Below, one piece after another: positions 1-6,386 of a stretch of DNA of 15,183 bases; the stretch's first letter is position 1; every line of letters begins with the position of its first letter. A model generated the notes under the pieces. The model was given only the letters and a program-made list of their open reading frames with translations. It was not told the origin of the DNA and made no database searches. The DNA lies in the NCBI GenBank assembly GCA_023386855.1, contig JAEWIW010000244.1, positions 1 through 15,183 on the forward strand, read 5' to 3'. The DNA is from Bacteroidota bacterium (GTDB taxonomy: Bacteria > Bacteroidota > Bacteroidia > Chitinophagales > Chitinophagaceae). The position numbers and the translations under genes were made by a program.

Positions 1-387
1 CCACTGCCTGGTGATGATGTAAGAAATATCAGTGTTGACCGCCAAACCGGCGAAGTATTTTTTGCCACAACCCATGGTATCAGTTCTTACCGGGGCACTG
101 CTACCGGCATTGAAGACATAAGATCAAATGTGCAGGTTTATCCCAACCCTGTACCCCCTGGATATAATGGAACCATTGCCATTAAAGGGCTTCCAGCCAA
201 TGCAGTTTTCAAGATCACTGAACTGGGTGGCAGGCTCGTTTATCAATCAAGAACACTTGGTGAACAGGCCATATGGAATGGAAGGGATTATAAAGGAAGA
301 AAAGTTTCCGCCGGCATTTACCTTGTTTTCAGCAGGGCGAATGATGGAAGTGAAACAATGGTAACTAAAATTGCATTCATTCAATAG
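1..387 (+). CDS. porZ: PorZ-like type IX secretion protein, 3' end only
   Basis: Partial gene open from the first base; about 128 C-terminal residues are visible. The visible start (a VDRQTGEVFFATTHGISSYRG stretch, residues 13-33) resembles a blade of a two-component-regulator-type beta-propeller. From about residue 44 there is a T9SS sorting domain: the YPNP motif, a GRLVY strand, an 'IWNGRDYKGRKVSAGIYL' strand-turn-strand and a final VTKIAFI strand. In the PorZ family (known) two propellers precede such a domain, and the protein sits on the cell surface and helps deliver anionic LPS to secreted T9SS cargo. The stop codon TAG (385-387) shares its last base with the GTG start of recO, so the two are probably cotranscribed. 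The propellers are outside the window, so another T9SS propeller protein cannot be excluded. Confidence 0.75.
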   Translation, partial: PLPGDDVRNISVDRQTGEVFFATTHGISSYRGTATGIEDIRSNVQVYPNPVPPGYNGTIAIKGLPANAVFKITELGGRLVYQSRTLGEQAIWNGRDYKGRKVSAGIYLVFSRANDGSETMVTKIAFIQ

Positions 388-1124
388 TGACACATAAAAC
401 AAAAGGAATTGTTCTTTCATCTGTGAAATATGGCGATACAAGTCTTATCGTTCATGTATATACTGAATTATTCGGCATGCAATCCTATATCATGAATGGC
501 GTGAGAACCGCATCAAAGAAAGGACATGGCAAAGCCAATCTTTTTCAACCAGGCTCCATACTTGATTTGCTGGTATACCATAATGAACTGAAAAATCTTC
601 AACGGATCAGGGAATTTAAATGGTCATTCTTATATAAATCCTTGCAGTTTGATGTCATAAAAAACTCGGTGATGTTATTCATGGTTGAGCTGGTTTCCAA
701 AACCATCAAGCAACCGGAAAGCAATGAAGAGCTTTATCATTTCATTGAGGATGCATTGATACATCTTGATGCTGCTAATGCCATGGTTACGGCCAACTAC
801 CCGCTTTATTTTTCCCTTCAATTACCTTCATTCTTTGGTTTCCAGGTTAGCGATGATTATTCGGTATACAATAATATTCTTGACCTGGCAGAAGGACAAT
901 TTGTTCATGAACGACCGCTGCATTCGGCTTACCTCGAGGGGCTTCCCAGCCAGCTAACTTCCGAATTACTCAAAGCAAGACACCCTGAAGATTTAATAGA
1001 CATTCATATTCATCGTGAAGAAAGAAGGAAATTATTGCAGGCATACCAGCTCTATTACAGCCTGCACATCCAGGATTTCGGTCAAATGAAAACTCTTCCT
1101 GTGCTTGAAGCAGTGTTATCATGA
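387..1124 (+). CDS. recO: DNA repair protein RecO
   Basis: RecO anneals single strands and, with RecR, loads RecA in the RecF pathway of recombinational repair. The 245-aa product has the usual N-terminal opening (KTKGIVLSSVKYGDTSLIVHVYT, an OB-fold first strand region) followed by 'GMQSYIMNGVR' and a helical C-terminal half; length fits the family. The start is GTG at 387, which overlaps the preceding stop by one base. No Shine-Dalgarno sequence is visible, as is normal in Bacteroidota, and translational coupling is likely. The protein has no cysteine at all, so the four-cysteine zinc site found in many RecO proteins is absent here; this is seen directly. The neighbour pair porZ-recO is one I recall from other Bacteroidota. 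Confidence 0.9.
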   Translation: MTHKTKGIVLSSVKYGDTSLIVHVYTELFGMQSYIMNGVRTASKKGHGKANLFQPGSILDLLVYHNELKNLQRIREFKWSFLYKSLQFDVIKNSVMLFMVELVSKTIKQPESNEELYHFIEDALIHLDAANAMVTANYPLYFSLQLPSFFGFQVSDDYSVYNNILDLAEGQFVHERPLHSAYLEGLPSQLTSELLKARHPEDLIDIHIHREERRKLLQAYQLYYSLHIQDFGQMKTLPVLEAVLS

Positions 1125-1132
1125 ATTTATCC

Positions 1133-1159
1133 TAAGAATATTATCCTGGATTATTCTTA
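1133..1159. repeat. AT-rich palindrome between convergent genes, possible bidirectional terminator
   Basis: An 8-bp perfect inverted repeat (TAAGAATA at 1133-1140, TATTCTTA at 1152-1159) encloses a second small palindrome, ATCCTGGAT (1143-1151). It lies in the 50-bp gap between recO and the convergent amidohydrolase gene, where a terminator serving both strands would be expected. Neither side has a strong T-tract, so the terminator reading is tentative. Confidence 0.4.
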
Positions 1160-1174
1160 CGCCATTCATTACAA

Positions 1175-2344
1175 TTACAGACCTAACCTCCGGCATCTTG
1201 TATCCTTTCCAATTTTTCCTTCACTGATACCTTCCACCAAAACAATCCCGGGAATGGTTCCCTTTCTAAAAGCGCCAAGAGAATCCTGCATACCCAATGC
1301 TTTAGCGCCATTAATGGTAGCCCATTTCAGCATATCTTCCAATTCAAGATTAGGAAATGCAAAGGATAATGTTTTCATTTCGCTTAAGATGCAAAGCTGG
1401 TGATTGGAGGCATAGCTATCCGTTCCCAGTACCACCTGGTCCTTATTCCTTGTAATCAGCGAAATCCCGGGGAGCAGCCCGGTGATATAGCGGTTCGCAT
1501 TTGGACAAAGACACCAGAAAAACCTTGATGAATCATATTGATCCAGTTCAGCCATGTCGTCTTCACTGGTAAACACATTATGTACAAGGATAACTTTTAA
1601 TGCATCCTTAAAGAAAGGAAGCATAAATTGTAAACTTCGTTTATGCCTGGCCGTTAGTGCCTGCTCCGGGATATTCATGGCAAGAAATAATTCGCGGAAC
1701 GCTCCTTCACCGCTGAGCATATAATCGGTTTCTTCCTGGCTTTCCTGGTTATGGCAGCTAAGAATATGGCTGGAAGAATTCCTTGATATCAGCTCAAAAA
1801 GTTCATCCGAAACGGAATAGGGTGCATGCGGTACAATCGAGGCGGGATGCGGCAATTCGAGCATCCGGGTATAAACAGTTTGCGCTGCGCTGAAACGCTG
1901 GCCTGCATGTGCAAGTCCCATTGCTTCAATGAAATTGTAATACTTTATCCGGCCATGCAGCTTCTGCTGGAAGGTGTCGGCACTGTTACAGATATCACCC
2001 ACTCCTACGATACCATTACGGTACATCTCATCTTCGGCTGCAGCGATAGCTTCATAGATCTTTTCTTTTTCTGTGAACCGCTGTATCATGAGGCTGGATA
2101 TAAAGCCGGTCATTCCGGAATGCTCCTGTACCCTTCCCATCATATGTGATAACTCGAGGTGGCAATGCGCATTGATAAACCCAGGCGAAAGCAATCCCCG
2201 GATCTCCTGCACATCATCCCCAGCCTCCTGCCTGGGCACAATATCAATGATCCTCTCTTCCTTGTCAGTAATCAGTACATTGCCCGGCCCGAGCAGCTCA
2301 TAGCCAGTGAATAAATAGTCGGGACAGCGTTTTTGATAAGTCAT
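1175..2344 (-). CDS. Amidohydrolase family protein (cytosine deaminase/TrzN-like metal-dependent hydrolase)
   Basis: A 389-aa member of the amidohydrolase superfamily, which hydrolyses C-N bonds on heterocycles with a divalent metal in a TIM barrel. Visible metal and catalytic elements in order: H60-C-H62 after the 'LSPGFINAH' strand, H173 in VPHAP, H198 in 'SCHNQES' with E201, H255 in 'LVHN', and D309 in 'GTDSYASN'. A 'CPNANRYITG' loop near 280-289 matches deaminases of the SAH/MTA deaminase, TrzN and aminodeoxyfutalosine deaminase type. The substrate cannot be read from sequence; aminodeoxyfutalosine deaminase (menaquinone synthesis) is one option, but no other menaquinone gene is in the window. 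The start at 2344 faces prfA across 80 bp. Confidence 0.8.
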   Translation of the reverse strand: MTYQKRCPDYLFTGYELLGPGNVLITDKEERIIDIVPRQEAGDDVQEIRGLLSPGFINAHCHLELSHMMGRVQEHSGMTGFISSLMIQRFTEKEKIYEAIAAAEDEMYRNGIVGVGDICNSADTFQQKLHGRIKYYNFIEAMGLAHAGQRFSAAQTVYTRMLELPHPASIVPHAPYSVSDELFELISRNSSSHILSCHNQESQEETDYMLSGEGAFRELFLAMNIPEQALTARHKRSLQFMLPFFKDALKVILVHNVFTSEDDMAELDQYDSSRFFWCLCPNANRYITGLLPGISLITRNKDQVVLGTDSYASNHQLCILSEMKTLSFAFPNLELEDMLKWATINGAKALGMQDSLGAFRKGTIPGIVLVEGISEGKIGKDTRCRRLGL

Positions 2345-2369
2345 TGAAGCATTATAAGAATTAACTTTG
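2344..2369 (+). promoter_or_regulatory. Candidate promoter of prfA
   Basis: TAACTTTG at 2362-2369 is an exact match to the Bacteroidota -7 element TAnnTTTG, about 55 bases before the prfA ATG. A partial -33 element, TTG at 2344-2346, lies 15 bp upstream, which is shorter than the usual spacing. The predicted leader is about 50 nt. Confidence 0.4.
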
Positions 2370-2417
2370 CACCCTTCATTCCCCGGGTTGTTTGAACCTG
2401 CCGGAATAAAAGTAAAA

Positions 2418-2446
2418 CAAAACTATGTTAGATAAGCTTGAAGCAA
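2418..2446 (-). promoter_or_regulatory. Candidate promoter of the amidohydrolase gene
   Basis: Read on the minus strand, 2425-2418 is TAGTTTTG, an exact TAnnTTTG element, with TTG (2446-2444) 18 bp upstream as a possible -33 box. It would overlap the start of prfA, so the two divergent promoters would face each other over the 80-bp gap. Such short motifs arise often by chance in AT-rich spacers. Confidence 0.35.
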
Positions 2447-3489
2447 TAAAGGCAAGGTTTGATGATCTTGGTGTTGCCCTTACCAATCCCGAGATCGTGA
2501 ACGATAACCGCAAGTTCATGCAAACGAGCAAAGAATACAGGAGCCTTGAAAAAATTGTAAACGCCAGGAATGAATACATCAAAATACTGGATGATCTTGA
2601 TTTTTATAAAGAAGCCCTGAATGGAGATGATGAGGAGCTCAGGGAACTCGCCAAAGCGGAAACACCTGAACTGGAAGACCGCAAGGAAAAGCAGGAAGCG
2701 TTTATCCGCCAGTTGCTGATACCAAAGGATCCACAGGATGATAAAAACGCCATCATCGAGATCCGTGCAGGTACCGGTGGCGATGAGGCCAGCCTTTTTG
2801 CAGGTGACCTTTTAAAAATGTACCTGAAATATTGTGAAAGAAAGGGATGGAAAACGGCCATCCTTTCTGAAAGTGAAGGTACGGTTGGAGGCTATAAGGA
2901 AGTGCAGCTGGAGGTTGTAGGAGATGATGTATATGGCACCATGAAATTTGAAAGTGGTGTTCACCGTGTGCAGCGGGTTCCCGATACAGAAACCAGTGGA
3001 AGGGTGCATACCTCCGCGGCTACTGTTGCTGTTATGCCTGAGGCGGAAGAAGTGGATGTTGAAATCCGTGATGCCGATGTAAAAATGGAAACCGCACGAA
3101 GTGGTGGTGCAGGTGGGCAGAACGTGAACAAGGTGGAAACCAAAGTATTGCTTACGCATATTCCTACGGGCACCGTGGTGATCTGCCAAACGGAAAGAAC
3201 CCAGTTGGGTAACAGGGAAAAAGCTATGCAGATGCTGCGAACCAAGCTTTATGAAGAGCAGGTTAGGAAACAGGAAGATGAAATTTCACGACATAGGAAA
3301 AGCCTTGTAAGCACCGGCGACCGGAGTGCCAAGATCCGTACTTATAATTTCCCCCAGGGAAGGGTTACTGATCACAGGATCGGCTTAACCGTTTATAACC
3401 TTGATGCAGTATTGAACGGGGATATCCAGGAATTTATCGATGCCCTCCAGTTTGCCGAGAACTCGGAAAAGATGGCGAAATCTTCATAA
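2425..3489 (+). CDS. prfA: Peptide chain release factor 1
   Basis: RF1 recognises UAA and UAG stop codons in the ribosomal A site and triggers hydrolysis of the peptidyl-tRNA. The 354-aa product has the N-terminal helical domain, then '[20 protein letters not shown]', the codon-reading loop with the P-x-T tripeptide of RF1 (PDT, in '[14 protein letters not shown]'), and the GGQ motif at residues 230-232 within [16 protein letters not shown]. The P-x-T tripeptide separates it from RF2, which has SPF and whose gene usually carries a frameshift. The length agrees with the family. A final arginine- and lysine-rich segment ([16 protein letters not shown]) is typical. The gene is monocistronic here; the next genes lie on the other strand. 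Confidence 0.97.
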   Translation: MLDKLEAIKARFDDLGVALTNPEIVNDNRKFMQTSKEYRSLEKIVNARNEYIKILDDLDFYKEALNGDDEELRELAKAETPELEDRKEKQEAFIRQLLIPKDPQDDKNAIIEIRAGTGGDEASLFAGDLLKMYLKYCERKGWKTAILSESEGTVGGYKEVQLEVVGDDVYGTMKFESGVHRVQRVPDTETSGRVHTSAATVAVMPEAEEVDVEIRDADVKMETARSGGAGGQNVNKVETKVLLTHIPTGTVVICQTERTQLGNREKAMQMLRTKLYEEQVRKQEDEISRHRKSLVSTGDRSAKIRTYNFPQGRVTDHRIGLTVYNLDAVLNGDIQEFIDALQFAENSEKMAKSS

Positions 3490-3494
3490 AACCT

Positions 3495-3524
3495 ACCCCG
3501 TGGCACGGGGGCGTGGCACGGGGT
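3495..3524. repeat. GC-rich hairpin element, possible REP-like repeat
   Basis: A 30-bp near-perfect palindrome five bases after the prfA stop. ACCCCGTG (3495-3502) pairs with CACGGGGT (3517-3524), a G-G mismatch follows, then CACG (3504-3507) pairs with CGTG (3512-3515) around a GGGG loop. It can also be read as two direct copies of the 12-mer CGTGGCACGGGG (3499-3510, 3512-3523) one base apart. It is far more GC-rich than its surroundings. It may help end prfA transcription, although no T-tract follows, or be one copy of a dispersed repeat. Confidence 0.6.
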
Positions 3525-3527
3525 CAA

Positions 3528-3547
3528 ATCCTTTAATGATCCTTTAA
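3528..3547. repeat. Tandem 9-mer ATCCTTTAA
   Basis: ATCCTTTAA occurs at 3528-3536 and 3539-3547, an 11-bp period that places both copies on the same face of the helix. The pair ends 18 bp before the sigma-54-type promoter, so a binding site for a transcription factor is possible but not shown. Confidence 0.4.
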
Positions 3548-3565
3548 CGAATCGCACCGAACTAA

Positions 3566-3580
3566 TGGCACCCGGTTTGC
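3566..3580 (+). promoter_or_regulatory. Sigma-54 (RpoN) promoter
   Basis: TGGCAC at 3566-3571 and TTGC at 3577-3580 give the full -24/-12 consensus with the required ten bases between the GG and GC pairs. Transcription would begin near 3592. There is no open reading frame downstream on this strand, only an intrinsic terminator, so the expected product is a small RNA. Ten fixed bases would be expected about 0.03 times by chance in 15 kb on two strands (simple arithmetic with equal base use). Sigma-54 promoters need an enhancer-binding ATPase, which is not in this window. Confidence 0.6.
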
Positions 3581-3591
3581 GTTATATATAG

Positions 3592-3676
3592 TGTACGACT
3601 TAATTAAAGCAGTCAATTTTCTCATAAGCAGTTAGTTTTGGTTACAGCCCCTGTTTCTACAGGGGCTTTCTTTTTA
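3592..3676 (+). ncRNA. Predicted sigma-54-dependent small RNA, about 85 nt
   Basis: The span runs from the expected start of the sigma-54-type promoter to the end of an intrinsic terminator. It has no ATG and no plausible open frame. The 5' half is AT-rich and contains AAGCAGT twice (3607-3613 and 3626-3632, 19 bases apart), which could be exposed pairing seeds. The 3' end is a 9-bp GC-rich hairpin followed by a T-rich tail, as in many trans-acting small RNAs. The locus lies between prfA and vanZ, which converge on it, so it is a stand-alone transcript rather than a leader. I do not recognise it as a named RNA family. It rests on promoter plus terminator only. Confidence 0.5.
3646..3676 (+). 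terminator. Intrinsic terminator
   Basis: AGCCCCTGT (3646-3654) pairs perfectly with ACAGGGGCT (3659-3667) around a TTCT tetraloop and is followed by TTCTTTTTAT. The T-tract lies on the plus side only, so it ends rightward transcripts: the predicted small RNA and any read-through from prfA, whose stop is 157 bases upstream. Confidence 0.88.
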
Positions 3677-3723
3677 TACCAACATAACTTATTGAAAAAT
3701 AATCTTGTAAATAAGAAGAGATC

Positions 3724-4113
3724 CTAATTTTTACGGGTAAGTAGTACCAACGCTCCAAAACAGATCGCTCCAAGGGAGTCCGCAAATATATCTACCACCT
3801 CGAAATCCCGGTTAGCAACAAAATAAAACTGGACATACTCCAGAGCAGTACCTAACGCAATGGAAAACAGGCAGAAACCTATTACTATTTTAACTGATTC
3901 GGCCCTGCTGAATTTAGGAAGTACATAGAGACTCCAGAAGAAAGGAATTCCACCAAACAATAAAAAATGTACTATTTTATCCACATGGGGAACCTGGTAC
4001 ATACTGACATCAGGAATTGCAGATCCCGGCAAACACAAAAGCATTATGGTAAGCAGGGTCCAGGCAGCAGGTACGAACACACGGGAAGAAATCTTTCTTA
4101 CAAAACCAAACAT
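3724..4113 (-). CDS. VanZ family membrane protein
   Basis: A 129-aa integral membrane protein of the VanZ family, named for the teicoplanin-resistance accessory protein; the biochemical role is unknown for most members. Hydrophobic segments lie at about residues 12-30, 46-65, 76-92 and 108-126. Family marks are 'DKIVHFLLFG' (45-54), 'LEYVQ' (91-95), and 'RDFEVVDIFADSLG' (102-115), with the acidic residues that recur across VanZ-like proteins. It starts 35 bases after the gcvH stop on the same strand, and a gcvH-vanZ pair is familiar from Bacteroidota, so cotranscription is likely. Context gives no reason to predict antibiotic resistance. Confidence 0.85.
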   Translation of the reverse strand: MFGFVRKISSRVFVPAAWTLLTIMLLCLPGSAIPDVSMYQVPHVDKIVHFLLFGGIPFFWSLYVLPKFSRAESVKIVIGFCLFSIALGTALEYVQFYFVANRDFEVVDIFADSLGAICFGALVLLTRKN

Positions 4114-4148
4114 GGGTTAACAGGTATTTATCCTATCGACATTGATAA

Positions 4149-4529
4149 TTATGCACCAACAAGGTTGCCATATGCCGCAGCATCCATCAGTCCTTCCACC
4201 TCAGCAGGATTTTCAATCTTCACTTTGATCATCCAGCCTTCCCCGTAAGGATCGCTGTTTACCAGCTCGGGAGATCCGTTCAATGAAGGATTCATTTCGA
4301 GAATGGTTCCGGATACAGGAAGGAAAAGATCAGAAACGGTTTTAACCGCTTCCACAGTACCGAATACAGTTTCAGCCTGCAAAGCTTTACCTACAGTTTC
4401 AATTTCTACATAAACGATATCCCCTAATTCGCTTTGTGCAAAATCGGTAATACCAATGGTGGCGGTATCGCCTTCAACCTTGATCCATTCATGATCCTTG
4501 GTGTACTTCAGATTGGACGGAATATTCAT
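4149..4529 (-). CDS. gcvH: Glycine cleavage system H protein
   Basis: The H protein carries the aminomethyl group between the P, T and L enzymes of the glycine cleavage complex on a lipoyl arm, in the cytoplasm. The 126-aa product is full length and shows the family opening '[10 protein letters not shown]', '[17 protein letters not shown]', and the lipoylation segment '[13 protein letters not shown]' with the modified lysine at K63. The C-terminal '[14 protein letters not shown]' is also characteristic. gcvP and gcvT are not in the window, so the complex is encoded at dispersed loci. A hypothetical gene lies 78 bases upstream and vanZ follows downstream, all on the minus strand. Confidence 0.97.
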   Translation of the reverse strand: MNIPSNLKYTKDHEWIKVEGDTATIGITDFAQSELGDIVYVEIETVGKALQAETVFGTVEAVKTVSDLFLPVSGTILEMNPSLNGSPELVNSDPYGEGWMIKVKIENPAEVEGLMDAAAYGNLVGA

Positions 4530-4607
4530 GCTTGGTTTTTTTGTCTTGCAAATATGGTGAAATACTTTAAAAAATCCTTTATTAAAAAGCCTCCCGGAAA
4601 ACCCCGA

Positions 4608-4952
4608 TCAGAATCCCTGCTTATCAAAATATAATAATACATGGTCCTTGATAAAAAGTTCCTGTTCAATCATATTCATTTCAGGCAAGGCCTTGAGTTG
4701 CCTGAAATGCGGCCAGCCATCCTGGTCCTTTCCCTCAAGATCATAATAACCGCTTTCCGACAGCAGTGAACATACCGCCACATGCATCAGGTCCTGTTTC
4801 TGTTCCTTGCTGAAAGAGGGCTTTAATTCACCAAATTCCTGTATACCTATTAAAAACAAAACACTTTCCAGGTCGGGCTTCTTGCCAAATCTTCCGACCA
4901 GTTTTTCTTCAAGCTTCCACCACCTTGTTTGAATATCATCATTTGCCTGCAT
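4608..4952 (-). CDS. Conserved-looking hypothetical protein, 114 aa
   Basis: I do not recognise a family. The product is soluble, mildly acidic, with no signal peptide or membrane segment. It begins MQANDDIQTRWWKLEEKLVGRFG and is mostly helical-looking, with a central 'VLFLIGIQEFGELKPSFSKEQKQDLMHVAVCSLL' region and a 'DGWPHFRQLKALPEM' stretch. Reasons to believe it is real: good codon structure with no disruption, a position filling the space between the divergent serS gene and gcvH, and a protein-like composition on the same strand as gcvH. The start at 4952 leaves 77 bases to the serS start. Function unknown; the conserved place beside serS may be informative. Confidence 0.65.
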   Translation of the reverse strand: MQANDDIQTRWWKLEEKLVGRFGKKPDLESVLFLIGIQEFGELKPSFSKEQKQDLMHVAVCSLLSESGYYDLEGKDQDGWPHFRQLKALPEMNMIEQELFIKDHVLLYFDKQGF

Positions 4953-4981
4953 TCGGTAAAGATACGAAGCGCTTTTGTTCG

Positions 4982-5012
4982 TTGCTTGAATCCTTTGCTT
5001 CCGCTACCTTTG
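4982..5012 (+). promoter_or_regulatory. Candidate promoter of serS
   Basis: TACCTTTG at 5005-5012 is an exact TAnnTTTG element; TTG at 4982-4984 lies 20 bp upstream as the -33 box, a normal spacing. The predicted start near 5019 leaves only about 11 bases before the ATG at 5030. The site also argues against the longer upstream start at 4925, which would lie before the promoter. Confidence 0.5.
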
Positions 5013-5029
5013 CCCAACAAATCAAGCGA

Positions 5030-6298
5030 ATGTTACAGATCAGTTATATCAGGCAGCATGCAGATAAAGTAAAAGAAAGACTAGCCATTAAAAATTTTTC
5101 ACAACCATCACTCGTGGATGAGATCCTTTCGCTTGATGAGCAAAGAAAAAAACTCCAAACCGCATACGATGAAACCCAGGCGCAGGTTAACAGCACTTCA
5201 AAGGAGATCGGCCAGCTAATGGCCAAAGGCCAGAAAGAGGAGGCTGAGCAGAAAAAGAAAATGGTGGCAGAGCTCAAACAAAAACTCGATCCCATCAATG
5301 CTGACCTGGCAGATACAGAAAAAAAATTACAGGACAATCTTGTCCTGCTGCCTAACCTTCCTTCTTCCCTTGTACCAAAAGGGAAAACTCCCCAGGATAA
5401 TGAAGTGGTGAAAGAAGGGGGAAATAAGCCGGGACTTCCTGCAGGTTCCGTTCCGCATTGGGACCTTGCAAAAAAATATAACCTGATCAATTTTGAACTG
5501 GGTAATAAAATTACTGGCAGCGGTTTCCCTGTTTATATTGGAAAGGGAGCAAGACTGCAAAGAGCATTGATCGAATACTTTCTCGACTTCAACACAGCTG
5601 CAGGCTACACGGAGTTCATGCCGCCATTAATGGTGAATACGGCTTCAGCATACGGAACAGGACAGCTTCCCGATAAGGAAGGCCAGATGTATCATGCTAC
5701 TGAAGATGATTTCTATCTTATCCCTACCGCAGAGGTTCCTGTAACCAATATTTACCGCGACGAAATACTAAAGGAATCTGAGTTTCCTGTTAAGATGACC
5801 GCTTATACCCCATGCTTTAGAAGAGAAGCCGGAAGTTATGGCAAGGATGTTAGGGGACTGAACAGGCTTCACCAGTTTGACAAGGTGGAGATCGTCCAGA
5901 TCGTTCATCCCGAAAAAAGTTACGAGGTATTGGATGAAATGGTAGCCCACGTAGAAAAACTTATCCAGTCGCTTGAACTGCCTTACCGTATTCTTCGTTT
6001 ATGCGGTGGCGATATGAGCTTCGCATCAGCGCTGACCTATGATTTCGAAGTGTACAGTGCAGCACAGGATAAATGGCTTGAAGTGAGTTCCGTTTCCAAC
6101 TTCGAATCCTTTCAGACCAACAGGATGAAGATCAGGTATAAGGATGTATCGGGTAAAACACAGCTAGCGCATTCTCTGAATGGAAGTTCACTTGCGCTTC
6201 CAAGAATACTGGCCTGCCTGCTGGAGAATAATCAAACTGCAACAGGAATTAAACTACCCGGCGTACTAGCCGATTATACCGGTTTCGGATCCATTTAA
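5030..6298 (+). CDS. serS: Seryl-tRNA synthetase
   Basis: Class II synthetase that charges tRNA-Ser (and tRNA-Sec where present). From the ATG at 5030 the product is 422 aa, the normal size. Residues 1-105 form the long antiparallel coiled-coil arm that binds the tRNA variable arm, rich in K, E and Q. The catalytic core has the 'IPTAEVPVTN' serine-pocket TAE at 233-235, motif 2 'FRREAGSYGKDVRGLNRLHQF' (FRRE 263-266), and motif 3 around 385-400 with GSSLALPR then LEN. The frame is open back to 4925, but the extra 35 residues look unlike any SerS N-terminus, overlap the divergent gene's start and precede the candidate promoter, so I chose MLQISYIRQ as the start. Confidence 0.97.
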   Translation: MLQISYIRQHADKVKERLAIKNFSQPSLVDEILSLDEQRKKLQTAYDETQAQVNSTSKEIGQLMAKGQKEEAEQKKKMVAELKQKLDPINADLADTEKKLQDNLVLLPNLPSSLVPKGKTPQDNEVVKEGGNKPGLPAGSVPHWDLAKKYNLINFELGNKITGSGFPVYIGKGARLQRALIEYFLDFNTAAGYTEFMPPLMVNTASAYGTGQLPDKEGQMYHATEDDFYLIPTAEVPVTNIYRDEILKESEFPVKMTAYTPCFRREAGSYGKDVRGLNRLHQFDKVEIVQIVHPEKSYEVLDEMVAHVEKLIQSLELPYRILRLCGGDMSFASALTYDFEVYSAAQDKWLEVSSVSNFESFQTNRMKIRYKDVSGKTQLAHSLNGSSLALPRILACLLENNQTATGIKLPGVLADYTGFGSI

Positions 6299-6386
6299 TA
6301 TAAATCCTGGCAATAAGCTTTATTTCTTAGTTACCATCCCAGCCATTAAATCTTTTTAGCGGATTCGTTCTAACCAAACGTGGCTC

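Noticed and set aside
2391..2410. Possible leader hairpin before prfA
   Set aside because: Only four base pairs (GGTT/AACC); too weak to call a regulatory structure.
3633..3640. TAGTTTTG, an exact Bacteroidota -7 element
   Set aside because: Transcription would start inside the terminator hairpin, so it can make no useful product; likely chance in an AT-rich spacer.
3688..3715. CTTATT/AATAAG inverted repeat as a vanZ terminator
   Set aside because: Only 6 AT-rich pairs with a 16-base loop; not a credible terminator on its own.
3977..3985. Second exact DnaA box (TTATCCACA)
   Set aside because: Inside the vanZ coding sequence, isolated and explained by codons; no box cluster, so not an origin.
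4549..4556. CATATTTG as a gcvH promoter (minus strand)
   Set aside because: One mismatch to TAnnTTTG at a key base and no -33 element; too weak to annotate.
4925..5029. 35-residue N-terminal extension of serS
   Set aside because: Overlaps the divergent hypothetical gene and an exact -7 element; MLQISYIRQ at 5030 is the usual SerS beginning.
6299..6386. Search for a terminator between convergent serS and alkB
   Set aside because: No stem of useful length with a T-tract on either strand was found.
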